From assembly GCA_030849805.1 (NCBI GenBank), contig JASANZ010002067.1, forward strand, positions 1-41,509: a DNA stretch of 41,509 bases, in the 5' to 3' direction. Position 1 is the stretch's first letter. Every line of letters starts with the position of its first letter. The notes under the pieces were generated by a model that made no database searches, was not told the DNA's origin, and saw only the letters and a list, made by a program, of their open reading frames with translations. Positions 8,620 through 20,500 of this stretch are shown here, piece after piece. Origin of the DNA: Sergeia podlipaevii (taxonomy: Eukaryota; Euglenozoa; Kinetoplastea; Trypanosomatida; Trypanosomatidae). The translations under genes and the position numbers were made by a program.

Positions 8620-10188
8620 ATGACAACATCTCTTCCTTCACTGCAGAACGGCTTGCCTGGAGCTCTTACAGGGTTCCGCACTGGCAAGAGCTTGATGGAC
8701 GAACTACCTCCGAATCCCCCAAGCCCGTACAAACCAGGCGCAGGAACCCGCGTACGAGGCTCTGATGTCGATGCCAACACTGGATCTGTGCTTCCTCGTC
8801 TCTTTGAGATCAAGGCGGCTGCTCCTCTGCGCTTTGACCCTGCCCGCAGGCTGCTTGCTGAAGCAGAGCGCAAGGCAGACGCTGAGATGGTCAAGTCACA
8901 TAACGCATCCAAGCGAGTCAACAACAAGTTTTCCAAGTCGCCTTGTGCGTCAATAAGTGCAGCATCTAAGGTGAGTGATGCAGCCTCTACCGGTGAGAAG
9001 GCAGACTCCGCAGATGTTGCTGCCGCTCCTTCGGCTCCTGTATGCCCCTCCCTCGAGGAGCAAGCTTTGATTCTCAAGCGGGAGAGGGAAGAGGAGCTGG
9101 ACCGCGTGATGCGCGACTACATGTTCCGCGAGGCCCAGCGCGAGCAGCTGTTGACTGGCTGGGCTGAGGAGCGCACAGCGATCGTTGTGGAAGCTGAGCT
9201 TGAATGGACGCAAGTGGCGGTAGAGTACTTTCAAGCTGTGCAGGAGCTCGTGGCGCGTGGGCTGTGGGACGACGCGAAGAAGAACGACGAGGATGATTCC
9301 GTGGAAGCGGAATCACCCGCTGCTGCTGAAGCTGATACGAACGACGTTCAGGAAATTGAGCGTGAGATTGAGACGGATGAAAAGGAGAGCTTCGAGCAGC
9401 AGGTGCGTGAGAGGCTGCTGAGAGAGGTGCGTGTTGACAGAGCCACTCGTGCCATGCAGCGTCAGGCCTTTATGGGAGAGATTGAGGAGCAGACTGTGGA
9501 GCGGCTCAGGGCCGAGCGAGCGGCGGCGATGCTGGCAGCTAAAATGGAAGCCTTGATGCCTGAGCACACGGCGGGCTGTGCCGAGATTGAGACAGAGGCC
9601 GCCGAGGCCCTCCAGTTACTATTGCAGTGGAACAAGCGCAATGCTCCCTTGGGTGTTAACATTAAGACAGCGGAGGACCCTCGTATCAAGTACGGCGCAG
9701 GCCCTAAGAAGCCTGGTGCACTAGTGAGGAGGTCCGGCCGCGGAGCAATGCCCAGCAGCATCACGCAGCGGATGATCGCACAACTTCGCAAGGACCAAGA
9801 GTCTATTGTGCTTTGCGATCAAGAGTTGGATAGTGATATAGTTACCCGTGAACACGACTACGCCGCTGAGGGACGCCGCCGCCTGCAGAGAGAGAAGATG
9901 ATTGCCTATATGGTGCTCAAACAGGAGCGCGCGATGCAAGACTTGTGTGAGGAAGAGGCAGTGACACGAGAAGCTGTGCTGCTGGAGGAGTCTACTGCGT
10001 GGATTCCTTTCCTAAAGATTGGTGTGGATGGTCTCTACGAGGCCAGGCAGAACGCTGCTGAGCGGTTGGCGCGCGTTGAACGTGAAGCTGCTGAGAAGGA
10101 GGCGGATGAGCGTGCGCGGGAGGAAATTAGGAAGCGGCTGCTCGAGGAGCACTACGCCCAGAACGAAACAGAGCAGGACGGGGTCTAA
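8620..10188 (+). CDS. Glu/Arg-rich alpha-helical protein of unknown function (522 aa)
   Basis: No named family recognised. After a Pro-rich start (about 25-45, ELPPNPPSPYKPGAG) most of the chain is predicted helix with heptad-like charge patterns. Segments such as REEELDRVMRDYMFREAQRE (about 155-175), ERLRAERAAAMLAAKME (about 290-310) and the final EREAAEKEADERAREEIRK look like coiled coil. A basic, Gly/Pro-rich break (IKYGAGPKKPGALVRRSGRG, about 355-375) separates two helical halves. Such proteins in trypanosomatids are often cytoskeletal or flagellar, but nothing here proves that. The frame is also open 9 nt upstream from a GTG, but the first ATG after the acceptor is 8620 and I use it. Confidence 0.8.
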   Translation: MTTSLPSLQNGLPGALTGFRTGKSLMDELPPNPPSPYKPGAGTRVRGSDVDANTGSVLPRLFEIKAAAPLRFDPARRLLAEAERKADAEMVKSHNASKRVNNKFSKSPCASISAASKVSDAASTGEKADSADVAAAPSAPVCPSLEEQALILKREREEELDRVMRDYMFREAQREQLLTGWAEERTAIVVEAELEWTQVAVEYFQAVQELVARGLWDDAKKNDEDDSVEAESPAAAEADTNDVQEIEREIETDEKESFEQQVRERLLREVRVDRATRAMQRQAFMGEIEEQTVERLRAERAAAMLAAKMEALMPEHTAGCAEIETEAAEALQLLLQWNKRNAPLGVNIKTAEDPRIKYGAGPKKPGALVRRSGRGAMPSSITQRMIAQLRKDQESIVLCDQELDSDIVTREHDYAAEGRRRLQREKMIAYMVLKQERAMQDLCEEEAVTREAVLLEESTAWIPFLKIGVDGLYEARQNAAERLARVEREAAEKEADERAREEIRKRLLEEHYAQNETEQDGV

Positions 10189-10896
10189 CTCAATCTTCCC
10201 AAAATGAAACTTTTTCTTTTGAAAGGAGTGGTGGGATATAAATATGAAAGAGGGAATAAAAGGGAGACAAATATGATGTATTGCCGACGAAATGCCTGCG
10301 CGACATTTTTGTAAGGCTGAACTGTATCTAGCCTGTTTCTGTCTTTGTGAGGGTGTGCGTATATGTTTGCTTGCTGGTTCAAGTGTATGTTTGGATGCTT
10401 GAGTATACGCACACACATCTCTCTTTTTGTTGTGTAGTTGCATGTCGAACATTGCGTTTCTTGTGTTGCTGTTATATAGGCACATGATGTATTATGACTA
10501 GGAGTTCTTCAATTATTGTTTTATCTCTTTTTTTTTTTGGTTGTTGTTGGAAGTATCCTTTTTTTTGTGTGTGTATTTTTATTTTTAGATTCTTACTTCA
10601 ATGTAAATCAGAGAGAGCTGGTGACCGTCATTTTAATCATTTATTATCTGTTAGGGATTGATGCACCAAAAATTGCAATAGCAAAGCAAGCAACCAAAAA
10701 TTAACTGAAGAAAGATCCCAAATGCTGGCAACCCCCCCTCCATATGTGTTTTTCTGACTATCATTTTTAATGAACAATGATGTTCTTGGACTTGTGTGTT
10801 TCTCTCAAGCCGTTGCGTTGTCTTGGCTTTAAAATGCTCTGTTTACTTTTTTTCTTCTATACACACATAGAGCTTCGTTTATTATTGCCATTGATA

Positions 10897-10955
10897 TTCT
10901 TGTTTCCTTTTTTTCTTCCTTTTCTTTCATTTTTGTAATCATGTTGCTATTTTAG
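10897..10955 (+). promoter_or_regulatory. Putative spliced-leader acceptor for the PUF-protein gene
   Basis: Long T/C tract with the AG at 10954-10955. It implies a ~200-nt leader that includes the A19 run and contains no ATG before 11157, which is notable for its length. AGs further down are also possible. Confidence 0.45.
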
Positions 10956-10962
10956 TTTCTTT

Positions 10963-10981
10963 AAAAAAAAAAAAAAAAAAA
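10963..10981 (+). repeat. Homopolymer A19
   Basis: Uninterrupted run of 19 adenines, unusual in spacers where long runs are almost always T on this strand. Confidence 0.9.
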
Positions 10982-11156
10982 GAAGGAGATCAGAGAGAAG
11001 AAGAGAGGCTAACAGCTGATAAATTGAGTAGCGCCCGTAGTTATTGACTATCAGTAAAAAGGAAAAACAAAAAAAATTATTTAGAATCCGAGACACTCAC
11101 GAACAGAGAGAAACTCACACACACGCACACACACAAAAAAAATAGACAGCTACGCA

Positions 11157-13463
11157 ATGCCAGGCCTGAAGCTAGATTTTCTCAAGAACCCCGCGCAGCG
11201 CGTTGCGACGGGGAAGTCTCTCCCTCTCAAGCAAGTGGAGGCTATCGTGCTTTACGGCCGCCCCGAACAGCGCGCCAAGGTGGTGGAAAAGCTGCTTCCT
11301 TCCACGTACGGTCTCTCTCTGAACAAGACCACGCATCACATCCTCATTACTCTACTTGACCACTGCGACAACCTCTCCCGCACGCAGATGCTCTACCATG
11401 TCCGCCGCAAGCTGCGCGACCTCTGCAGCTCCCCTGTGGGCAATTCTGTTCTGCAGCACATGATCGAGAAGCTGCCGCTGCGCCAACGAAAGGAGATCGC
11501 AGAAAGTTTTGTTCTCAACGTGGAGAAGGATGAGTTTAAGCTAATGTGCGAACATCCGTTTGGCAACCACGTCGCGCAGAAGCTGATGGAGTACCCTGAG
11601 TGTGTGGAGGTGGTGGCTCCCAATTTTGTTCCATATCTCAAACAGCTCGCAACACACGAGTATGGCATGCGTGTCGTCGCCAAGTACATTGACTCCAACG
11701 AAGAGGGCTGGAAGCAGGTAATGACTGCTCTTTTTCCTCAGGCTCCGCTCGACGAGGAAGATGAGATCAGCGACTCTGTTTCTGAAGCGATTGACAAGGC
11801 TGTCGCCAAACTGTTCCGATCGCAGAAAGAATCCATGGTAGTATCCTCCTTGATGCGCCACATGATGGTACCGGCGTGCCTGAAGGATGCCATCTGCGCT
11901 TATCTGTGCGAGTACGTGGAGGACTGCCTTGACCCTCGCAGTGCACACGAGAAGCGCAAGGCCGTTGCTGCCGTCAAGGGAGAGACTGGCAAGGAGGACA
12001 AAATGGTGGAAGATGAAGAGGAGTTCGGGCTCCCTGACTTTGGTACCGCCAGCAGTGCTCCATCCACCGCCAAGAAAACCGCAAGCGGCGATGACTTTGC
12101 CGTTACTCATGTGTTTGCCTTTGCTGCGGTCTTTGAGTATGGCGACGAAGCCCAGCGCCACGAGCTGTGGGCAGCGATTGAGAGCTTTCCTAACGTACTC
12201 GCCGCCATCACTCGCGAGCGTGCGGCTGTTGGAGTCGCTGTGGCTGCTGCTAAGTTCCACGAAGAGTGCCGTGACGCGATGTACAAGGCTCTCTTTACGC
12301 CCTCCTCTGAAGCTGCCACAGACAACGGAAATGCAAAGAAGAAGGGTAGCAGCAAATCCTTGACCACTGTGGAAGTGTCCTGCGACCCTGTGCGCACTAT
12401 GGTGCTGCGCTGCTTCATTGAAGTGGATGTGAAGCGCGTGATCAAGGCGCAGCGCGATGAGCTCGTCAAGGAGGCCGTTGAGCTCTCCAAAAACCCGGTG
12501 GCTTCTCCTGTGCTGCAGAAACTGGTGGAGGCAGACGCAAGCGGCTCCTGCGCGAGTTCCATCTACGCACAGCTCAAGAAGGATCTTCCCGAGCTCGCCC
12601 GCCACGCGAGCGCGTCGTTTTTGATTCAGTCTCTCCTTCAGTTTGGTAGTGCCACTGTGCGCGAGAGCCTCGTGAAAGATCTGCTAGAAGTATTTTCTGA
12701 TCTGCATGAGGCACTGTCCTATGCTCAGGGCTCCCGCGTTGTACAGAAGATGCTCGCCTACGCGCCAGATGAGGCGATTGTTAGCATTGTGAATATTCTT
12801 ATTAGCAAAGCGGAGGCGGAGGATTCTGGTGATGCCACCGAGGAAGACGAGGAGGAAGAATCAGACGATGCGCACTCTGCTCTCGAAGAGGAAGATGAGG
12901 AGGGCGATGAAGCGGACGAAGGAAAGGAGGACCAGGAAGAGAAGAATAAGAAAGAGCCGCGCACAATGTCTTTCAAGGAGCAGCGTGAGTACAATCGCAC
13001 GCGTCACTACGATATCGCCACAAATGCTCTTTTCTCTTATGCTTTGCATAATCACGCTTGCTTCGTAATTCAGGCACTTTTGCGTGAGACACGCTCTCGC
13101 CAGCTGGACAGAGAACGCCGCCTTCTCATGAACGAGCTGAAACCCCACGTGTTTGACCTTGCGGTCTCTCCGTGGGCTGGCCGTCTTGTGCTCGAGGCGA
13201 TGATGCAGGTGGGTAGCTCCAAGCTTACTGAGGCCATGAAGAATGTTGTGTTCCTGCGTGCGGAGTCGTGGCTCTCTGATGTGTCTGAGGACCGCAAAAA
13301 GCGTGGCAGCGGCGTCGATCCTACCCTGCGCAACATCTTGAAGCGCCAGCGTGTTGACTTGAAGGCCGGAAAGGAGACCTATTCCACCACCGAGACGAAG
13401 GCTGACAAGGCTACCGAGCCAGCTAAGAAGAAGAAGCGCATATTTCGGTCACTCAAGAGGTAA
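11157..13463 (+). CDS. PUF-repeat RNA-binding protein, nucleolar NOP9/PUF6-like
   Basis: 768 aa. Degenerate Pumilio repeats are spread over the whole chain rather than in one compact C-terminal block: SSPVGNSVLQHMIE (91-104), EHPFGNHVAQKLME (132-145), HEYGMRVVAKYID (167-179), KNPVASPVLQKLVE (445-458), ARHASASFLIQSLLQ (481-495), AQGSRVVQKMLAYA (523-536), HNHACFVIQALLRE (631-644), SPWAGRLVLEAMMQ (671-684). Two acidic inserts interrupt them (about 280-295, and 560-597, which is almost all E/D). The end is basic (LRNILKRQR, KKKKRIFRSLKR), consistent with nucleolar import. Dispersed repeats plus the basic 'RN.LKRQR' segment resemble NOP9 and PUF6/PUM3, which act in 40S/60S rRNA maturation. Trypanosomes have several nucleolar PUF proteins, and I cannot tell which paralog this is. 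The start is the first ATG in the predicted mRNA. Confidence 0.85.
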   Translation: MPGLKLDFLKNPAQRVATGKSLPLKQVEAIVLYGRPEQRAKVVEKLLPSTYGLSLNKTTHHILITLLDHCDNLSRTQMLYHVRRKLRDLCSSPVGNSVLQHMIEKLPLRQRKEIAESFVLNVEKDEFKLMCEHPFGNHVAQKLMEYPECVEVVAPNFVPYLKQLATHEYGMRVVAKYIDSNEEGWKQVMTALFPQAPLDEEDEISDSVSEAIDKAVAKLFRSQKESMVVSSLMRHMMVPACLKDAICAYLCEYVEDCLDPRSAHEKRKAVAAVKGETGKEDKMVEDEEEFGLPDFGTASSAPSTAKKTASGDDFAVTHVFAFAAVFEYGDEAQRHELWAAIESFPNVLAAITRERAAVGVAVAAAKFHEECRDAMYKALFTPSSEAATDNGNAKKKGSSKSLTTVEVSCDPVRTMVLRCFIEVDVKRVIKAQRDELVKEAVELSKNPVASPVLQKLVEADASGSCASSIYAQLKKDLPELARHASASFLIQSLLQFGSATVRESLVKDLLEVFSDLHEALSYAQGSRVVQKMLAYAPDEAIVSIVNILISKAEAEDSGDATEEDEEEESDDAHSALEEEDEEGDEADEGKEDQEEKNKKEPRTMSFKEQREYNRTRHYDIATNALFSYALHNHACFVIQALLRETRSRQLDRERRLLMNELKPHVFDLAVSPWAGRLVLEAMMQVGSSKLTEAMKNVVFLRAESWLSDVSEDRKKRGSGVDPTLRNILKRQRVDLKAGKETYSTTETKADKATEPAKKKKRIFRSLKR

Positions 13464-14584
13464 TGTGTGCCGGGGCAGATACACTGAAGTTGTGTGTGGG
13501 GGGGGGGGGGNACGACTATTGATACCTAGCACTGTAGCAGTTGTGGTGATAGTGGTGGTGGCGTCAGTTTTTTGCCATTAAAAAAAAAGTATGAGAAAGA
13601 GAGGCAAAAAAGCTATGAGAGACACTTGAATTTTTTTTTGTAAAAAAAGAAGAAAGAATAACATTTAAATACATCAAGTGTCTTCATAGCATCTCCGTAC
13701 AGTTGCTATTTTTTTTTGTTAAGTACTAATGAGGGGCACTGAGACTGATCTAAATACATATATATATAGGCGCCGATAAAAGTAATGTGCGCTTCACGAT
13801 TAACAGTTACAAACAAAACACCAAAAAATGAAAGCATATGAGTGCCGCTGAGGCCAGAGCAGTTTGTTAATATTAACACACACACCCCTCCTTTTATCTG
13901 AGGGTTGTCACACAGGAATTCTTTTTTCCTTTTTTTTTTCTGTTAGGATGGGTATAAAATTTGCGTTTATATGTTTCTTGTTTTACTTTCTGGTATTGCA
14001 ATTGCGCTTCTTTTTCTTTCTTTCTTTTTTTTTCCTCTTTCCTTTCCTTGTGTCTTTTCTTCCTCTTGTGATGCAATGGGGGTGTGCTCATTAGAGAATC
14101 TTAGTTAGCAAGAGAAACCTAAAGGCATCTAGTAGATAAGGCGACGACAGCCACGCATATCTGCCTAGTGCCAGGACTGATTTTCTCCTTTTTTTTCCTG
14201 TCATATATCTTTCTTTTTTGCTTTCTGGAACATACATTTTTGTGTGCATTACTTTGGTAAACAAAGTGTAATCTTTCTTCCCTTGTATTGAATAGCCCTT
14301 CGATTGAATTTGGAACACATTTATATACTACAATCATCTTTACGTACTGTCGCACATCTTTATTACTATTGTTTGGGTACGCTTTGTGAGACGGAAAGGG
14401 GGAAAGGAAGAAAGAAAAAAAAGAGTCATTTTTTCTTTTTGGATTGGAGTTGAAGTAGGTACGTTTTGCTACTGTTATACTCATTACTTTTTTTTTCGAG
14501 GAAAAAAGGAAGTGAAGGGGAGAGCAGAGGTACAGCGGATATTCAGTGTATATTTTATTTTTATTTTGCTTTATTTGTTGCTCA
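13464..14584. other. Intergenic region with G13 run and ambiguous base
   Basis: AT-rich spacer. A run of 13 G (13498-13510) ends in an undetermined base N at 13511, so the true run length is unknown. Later parts are T-rich (13920-14060, 14190-14220). No gene is seen. Antisense frames here are Lys-rich composition artefacts. Confidence 0.6.
14487..14500 (+). promoter_or_regulatory. Putative spliced-leader acceptor for the 2008-aa gene
   Basis: CTTTTTTTTTCGAG with the AG at 14499-14500. The leader of ~84 nt contains no ATG before 14585. Confidence 0.5.
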
Positions 14585-17500
14585 ATGACAGAAATTTCAG
14601 AAGTACCAAACGTCGCTCATCCCCCGCATCTTGCGATGGACGAAGCATACCTGCTTGCTGTAATCCGTATTCAGAGGCTCGTACGCGCGCGCGTGGAGCG
14701 GGCACAGTTGCGCCGTGAACACCAAGCGGATTTTGAGGGATTTCTCAACGCGGAGAAGGATGCCTTTTCTGAGGACTCTCAGCGTAATACGGAGGCAAGC
14801 ACTTCACAGTACGCGACGAGCGACGCAGCACGTTTGCGTGGCTTCTCAGGTGGCAGCGTCGACGGCGTACCACTTGTTGTCGCAGAGCAGCAGAAACAAC
14901 AGCAACGTGAAGAAAACAATTTACGACACTCTGATACCACCACTGGTGGCGCTGATGCTCTCGCTTCTACAGCACAGTCCGTGAAGATTCCAACCCCTGC
15001 TGATCTTCCTCGCAATAAAGAAGGAGCAAACTTGGATCAGGAAGAAGTCTCGACAGCACTGGAAAAGGTGTTACAAGAAAATAGCGTTGATGAGGTAGCA
15101 AGGCCCCAGGACGTGGACAACGTGCCACTTCCTGCTGCTGCTGCTGATGATGAGGAGGAAGAGCCTGGCGCGACTGAGGTGAGAGAGAGCGTGACAACTC
15201 GTCTGACAGTAAATGCGCTTAGTGCCGAGTCACCTCTTCCTGACACTCTTGTTGCGCAAATTCATCAAACTGAGACGCCGAACAAAGAGATGAACACCAG
15301 TCAATCACAGGAACAAGAAGGAACACCATCTCTCATTGTATGCTCACCATCGGCAAATAGCGTCACAATGACAACTGATAAGCCCGCGTGCCAGTCCTCT
15401 ACTAGGCCATCCACAACATCTAGCACAGCGACCCCAGCAAGCAGGCCCAATACGCATCAAGAGGACAAGGAGGATGAAGGAAAGCCGTTGAGCAGCTCCA
15501 TTTCAAGGGCTAAACACGACTCTTCTACGCTGTCACTGGAGCGTTCTTTTGTGGCGCCTCCTCCGCTGCTTACAGAACCGCTTGAGGAAGCTGCTGCGGC
15601 CCAACAACGTCAACTGGAGAATCGAAGGCAACAGCAACAGCAGCAGAAAGAGCCTCTTGCAACACACACCAATGACTTTTACACACGTGCACTGGAGCTG
15701 CTCATGGCAGAGGAGACGGGCTCCCGCGAAGAGGTGAATTCCCGTGAGGCAACAGAGCGCGCTCCTATTGGTTTTGAGCATGGGCGAGCCATGGACCAGT
15801 ACCGCAACAGTCGCTTGCAGATTCACTTGTGGCTACAAAGCGACATTGTGGAATCGGAACGCACGCGACGAGAGCAGCTAGAAAAAGAAGAAGCTGCCGC
15901 TATGTGGAAGATTCGCGACACCGCGGACGAACTCGAGGCCCAACTACCCCATTCGCCCTCTGCTGCACTGAACGCGCTCTACACTGGAGTGCAGAGACGC
16001 AAGGTTGGGGGAAGGAAGGGGGGCAACAGTGCTCTTCCATCCACACTTCAGGAGTTGCCTGACTCCGAGAGTCACATGCGGCTGCAACTGCGTCGTGCAG
16101 AGGAAAGAGAGCGGCTTGACCTCCTGCAGGAAATCAAAAATTTTCTTGAGCGCAGTCTAAAGCTCGCCAAGGCTATACGTCACACCGAGGCTAATGAATT
16201 TGTGTTTCGTGCGCAGTGGGAATCAGAATGGGAATCCTGGTGGGATGCGATATTGCACACCCACAATATGGAACTCGTCCTAACAGTTGTGGGTGAAGAG
16301 ACAGCCAGACGAGTAGAGATGCAGCGCGGCGAGCTTCACGAGCGCTATTATATTAACACTCACGCCGCCCTAACCATCGATACTCTGTGGCGTCTGCAGC
16401 AGCTTGTTGGTGCTGAGCAGGCCTCAAGAAATGTCATTGAGCAGAACGCGGACATTGCACGGGCGCTGCTGAGGGAACAATACACGCTCGAGCAACAGCA
16501 GTATGTGCGTGCAGACGCAAATGGCACACGAGATGTATTCGCTGCCCGTCAGACACAGCTGCGTGGTGCAGAGGCCAACGCGCGCATGGAGCTGCACTCC
16601 GATGAGATGGCAGAACGCGAACAACTGTTCCATCTGAAACTGTCTATTGAGAACGTTCTCACTGGTGGCAAGGACGCCTTAGGGAAACTTTCCGATGGTG
16701 GGTATGTGTACCCAGAGGCGGCGACAGAGGACTTCTCGCTTTACTCCCCACGCCGCCGCAGCATCAATTCTGTGCGCCTCACCGACACTACCTCGGTGGT
16801 GACAGTGGAGCAGGTGTACCGCCAACGACTGGAGAACCAGGAGGCACTTGACTTTGCGTGGATCATAGAGCACGCCGCCACGCGCGCTGCGAGCGCGCTC
16901 CGCATTGCAGAGGTGCATCGCCGCGACCTGGTTGCTCAAGCTGAGCAGTATGAATTCCGGATTTGTGTCAATACCTTGATGCGTCAGCTTGCGGAGTGTG
17001 AACTGCGTGGGGTGCTTGATGGCGCGCTCTCCGCGCTAGCAGACCAAGAGAACAAGATCTCAGAGCTGGACACCCTTGTCACAGTGGAGGGAAAACTAGA
17101 AAAGCTTGTTGAGATGGAATGCGAAGAGCGTGCGCGGGTTGTCGCAGCTGCTGAGACACACACACGCGCAGTGGAGGACCACGCCAAAGAAAGCAACCGA
17201 CGCCATGTTGCACTTGCCACTGACTGTATTGATCACATCAAGCAGATCTTTGCTAGTCCTCCTTCTCTTCCTTCTGCCACTGATAGAAGCCCCTCCGAGT
17301 TAGGTGCAGACTCCTCAGTGTTGTTAGGGAGCACAAGCAGGGACATTAACTTTTCTGCTTATGAAACGGTGAGAAATCGGCAACAGGCTTGCAAGGAGCA
17401 ACGCCGGAGATCACGGTCAATGGTTGTGCTGCCAGCTCGCCCCAGAGACTTTAGGACTCAGACGCAGGCTGTCTCTCAGTACGTGCAGCGCCTCCGCCAC

Positions 17501-20500
17501 CTTCTCTGTCGTGCATACAGACTCGACACGGAGGTAGATTATCAGATTACTGAAAGCGATTTTCTGGACTCTGTGAATATCATGGGCACCACCATTTCTG
17601 TTCTGCTGGAAGGCGATACTGTGGAAGATGCGAACGCTCACCATAACTTGTGGTGCAACGCCGACCTGTACGATCAGCTCGACGCGCTTATACGGCAGAC
17701 ATCACACGTGGCACCTTTGAAGAATCGCAGCTTCGTCGCTCACGCAGGAACGCAGCGTGGCTCTACGTGGCTGAGGCTGGAGGACTGCTGCTCCATACTA
17801 CTTACCACGCTGTACACATTGAACTGCCAGAGACTTGGCCACTTGGTAGCTGACGGAGTGAAGGAGAAGAAGGAACATGAGGACAATCAAAAAGTTGGTG
17901 AACGACAGGCGACAGCTATCTCTGATGCCTTGGTGGACACTTGGGGGCGGCAGTACATCACTTATGGCCTTTCCCGCCTTTTACATGATCAGACCTTGTC
18001 GCATTCGCTTGTACTGCGCAGTACGTTTGAGCTCTTTTCAATGACAGACACGCGCCGCATGCCTTTTGAGCCCTTTGAAGCTCTCTTTCTACGACACGAG
18101 CCGAATGTTGCGCAGCTGTGCCGGGAGACCAACATTGCCTTTTCTGCCTCTCCGCGTAGTGTGATGCGCCAAGTGGGTGTTTCATATATGGCCTTTGCGC
18201 TTTTGCTTCGTCACAGCGGCTGTGCCGAGTTCTCACTAGCGCGTCTGGAGCATCTAGTGCAGCCGATGGTGCACCCTGATCAAGCCCTGCAAACCCTAAT
18301 TGCAACTGGGCGTGCCGCGAGCTGTAGCATGGGAACCAGCAGCAGTGCCATGGATAAAGGCGTTCGCGTCAGTGTAGGCGGCAACCACAACAGCGTTAGC
18401 AACCTCAGCGTGAGTGAAGGCAATGGTGACAGTAAAGTGACGCTTCTCCTGCCTGCCGAGGAGCCAAGTGGCGAGGACGAAGATATAGGGAACATGGCAC
18501 CACATATACCAATGTCCTTTGTTCGTCGCGGCGCAGACTGCATCGCGTCCGTGGTGGGGGCCCATACAGAATTTGTCCACTCGCTGCGCACTGTGGGGAA
18601 GCAGTTGGCGAGCGTCAAGGGAACTGGCACCGGCACAACCCCTGCGGAGTACTTTGCGAATATTATTGAGCGCATGCCTAGTGACTCGATCCGGCAGCTA
18701 GCGGCGGAGTGTCTTCTTATTCTTGTTCTCTTCACCACGAGCCTTTGCGGTAGCGCAAACAGTAGTGCTGGCGGCGACGGTAACAAGGTCCATGGAAGCA
18801 GTGCCACCAACCACAGCAGCGCGGACAGCAGCAAACTTGACTGGCAAAGTACATCTTTTACGTCACAGTCCAATACCTTCAGCGCCAACTACTTGGAGCT
18901 GTGGACGGCACGCGTTTTCAAAATTTCACACGAGTTTTACTGCGCCACCGGTGAGGAGGCGAGCGCAACGGAAATGCGCGCGGTGTGTGCGGACGTGTGC
19001 GCGCTCTTTTATGACTTCTTTCTTACTCGAACCAGCAATAATGACACCAGCGTCGTATTTTTACGCTATCTAGAAAGCAAGTCTATTGCTGAGCTTCACG
19101 AGGTCTCCATGCTTCAGCAGCAGATGAGTTTCTACGTACAGGAGAAACAACCTGCTGAAGTACACGCGGCCCGTAAGACTTTCCGCGCTCGCACCGCAAG
19201 CGTCATTGCCCAAGACCAGTATGACAAGCAGACGCAAGAGATGATTGAGGAGGAGACGTGCTATAGTGAGTATCCTGGTGGCAACGAGTCGTTTAATCGT
19301 GTTATTACCATGATCAGCAAGTGCCTTGGTGTGGTGTGGCTCAACTACGCTGCGGACTTAGATGGCGTGGTCACCTTCTACTCCCAAGCGCACCTTGCAA
19401 CCACCTCAGTAGCGCTGGACGCGGCACACTACCAACGTGTGCAAAGCGGGGACGGGTATGGAAGGTATGAACACTTCCAGGAGGCGATCCGGTGTGTAAC
19501 CGCTTTTAATTCTGTGCTGCATGGCGCGATGGGATACCTGCAAGCGCTATGGACAGGCTCACGCTGGATCCGGACGACGGTGCGCGAGAACACTGGTGTG
19601 GATGTTGTCAACAGCACTGCGCCAGAGACGGAGGAGGAGGCAAGCAAGTGGCTTGCAGATGCAATTATCGCTGTGTGGCCACATCACCGTCGTGAGCGCG
19701 TGCCTTTTTATCCAGTGGGAAACCGCAGGCCCCAGTCTGCTGGGGCCACTGTTCACTGGAGCTGCAGGATCTCGAATACGCCTCCTCCCACCACCACCAC
19801 CATTACGGCTAACTCAGCTGCCCCCGCCCCAAACCGCCTCAGTCCAAGAGCGGTCAATCGTCATTGTTCCATCGATTCACCCATCACTACCATCACTACT
19901 CTTGTTGGTGTTTTGGGGGTGCCGGCAGAGGGGATACAACCCGCGCCGCGAGCTGCACTCGCGCCACTAGTGCCCACTCCGCTGCCATCCAGGAGCAACA
20001 GCAGCGATGTCGTTCCTCATGTGCGCCGCATTGCAGTGTCCAAGCTGAAGTACAATTATGCAGGGTCAGCAAACGCACGGGATGCTATCGCGGCATCACC
20101 ACTGAGACAATACTCCCCAAGCTCCCCACGCTCCATCAGCGCCGTTTTTGGAGGCTTGCTTCTGCCCAGGAGCCAGCTTGTGCCAGTGGTTGACAGGGAC
20201 ATTATGCAACTGAGTCATGGTCCTTCTGGCCGCAGGGCACCTATCACTTCCCTCTCCACCGCCGCGACAGATGCCCCCGCAGGGGCGATGAACAGCTTCT
20301 CTATTGAAGATCGTGATGATTGGCGGCTTAGAGGGCCAGAAGATAAACTGGATTCTAGGGAATTTGGTGGTTACAATTTTGTCTCTTCGCTACCGTGTCA
20401 GTCAAGTCATCTATCATCTGCTGAGGCAGTGCTGGCGCAGTCACGTAGCCACATATCAGCTTCCCAGCAGGGTGAAGCAGCGTTGAGGTCCCTTACCTCA

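Larger units (their letters stand above)
10189..11156. other. Intergenic region with an A19 run
   Basis: AT-rich spacer containing T-rich tracts, an uninterrupted run of 19 A (10963-10981), and CA repeats just before the next start (11114-11135). No gene, tRNA or structured RNA is evident. Confidence 0.6.

Noticed and set aside
11541..12605. Antisense open frame of 354 codons inside the PUF gene
   Set aside because: It mirrors the codon bias of the sense gene, has no recognisable domain and runs against the single transcription direction.
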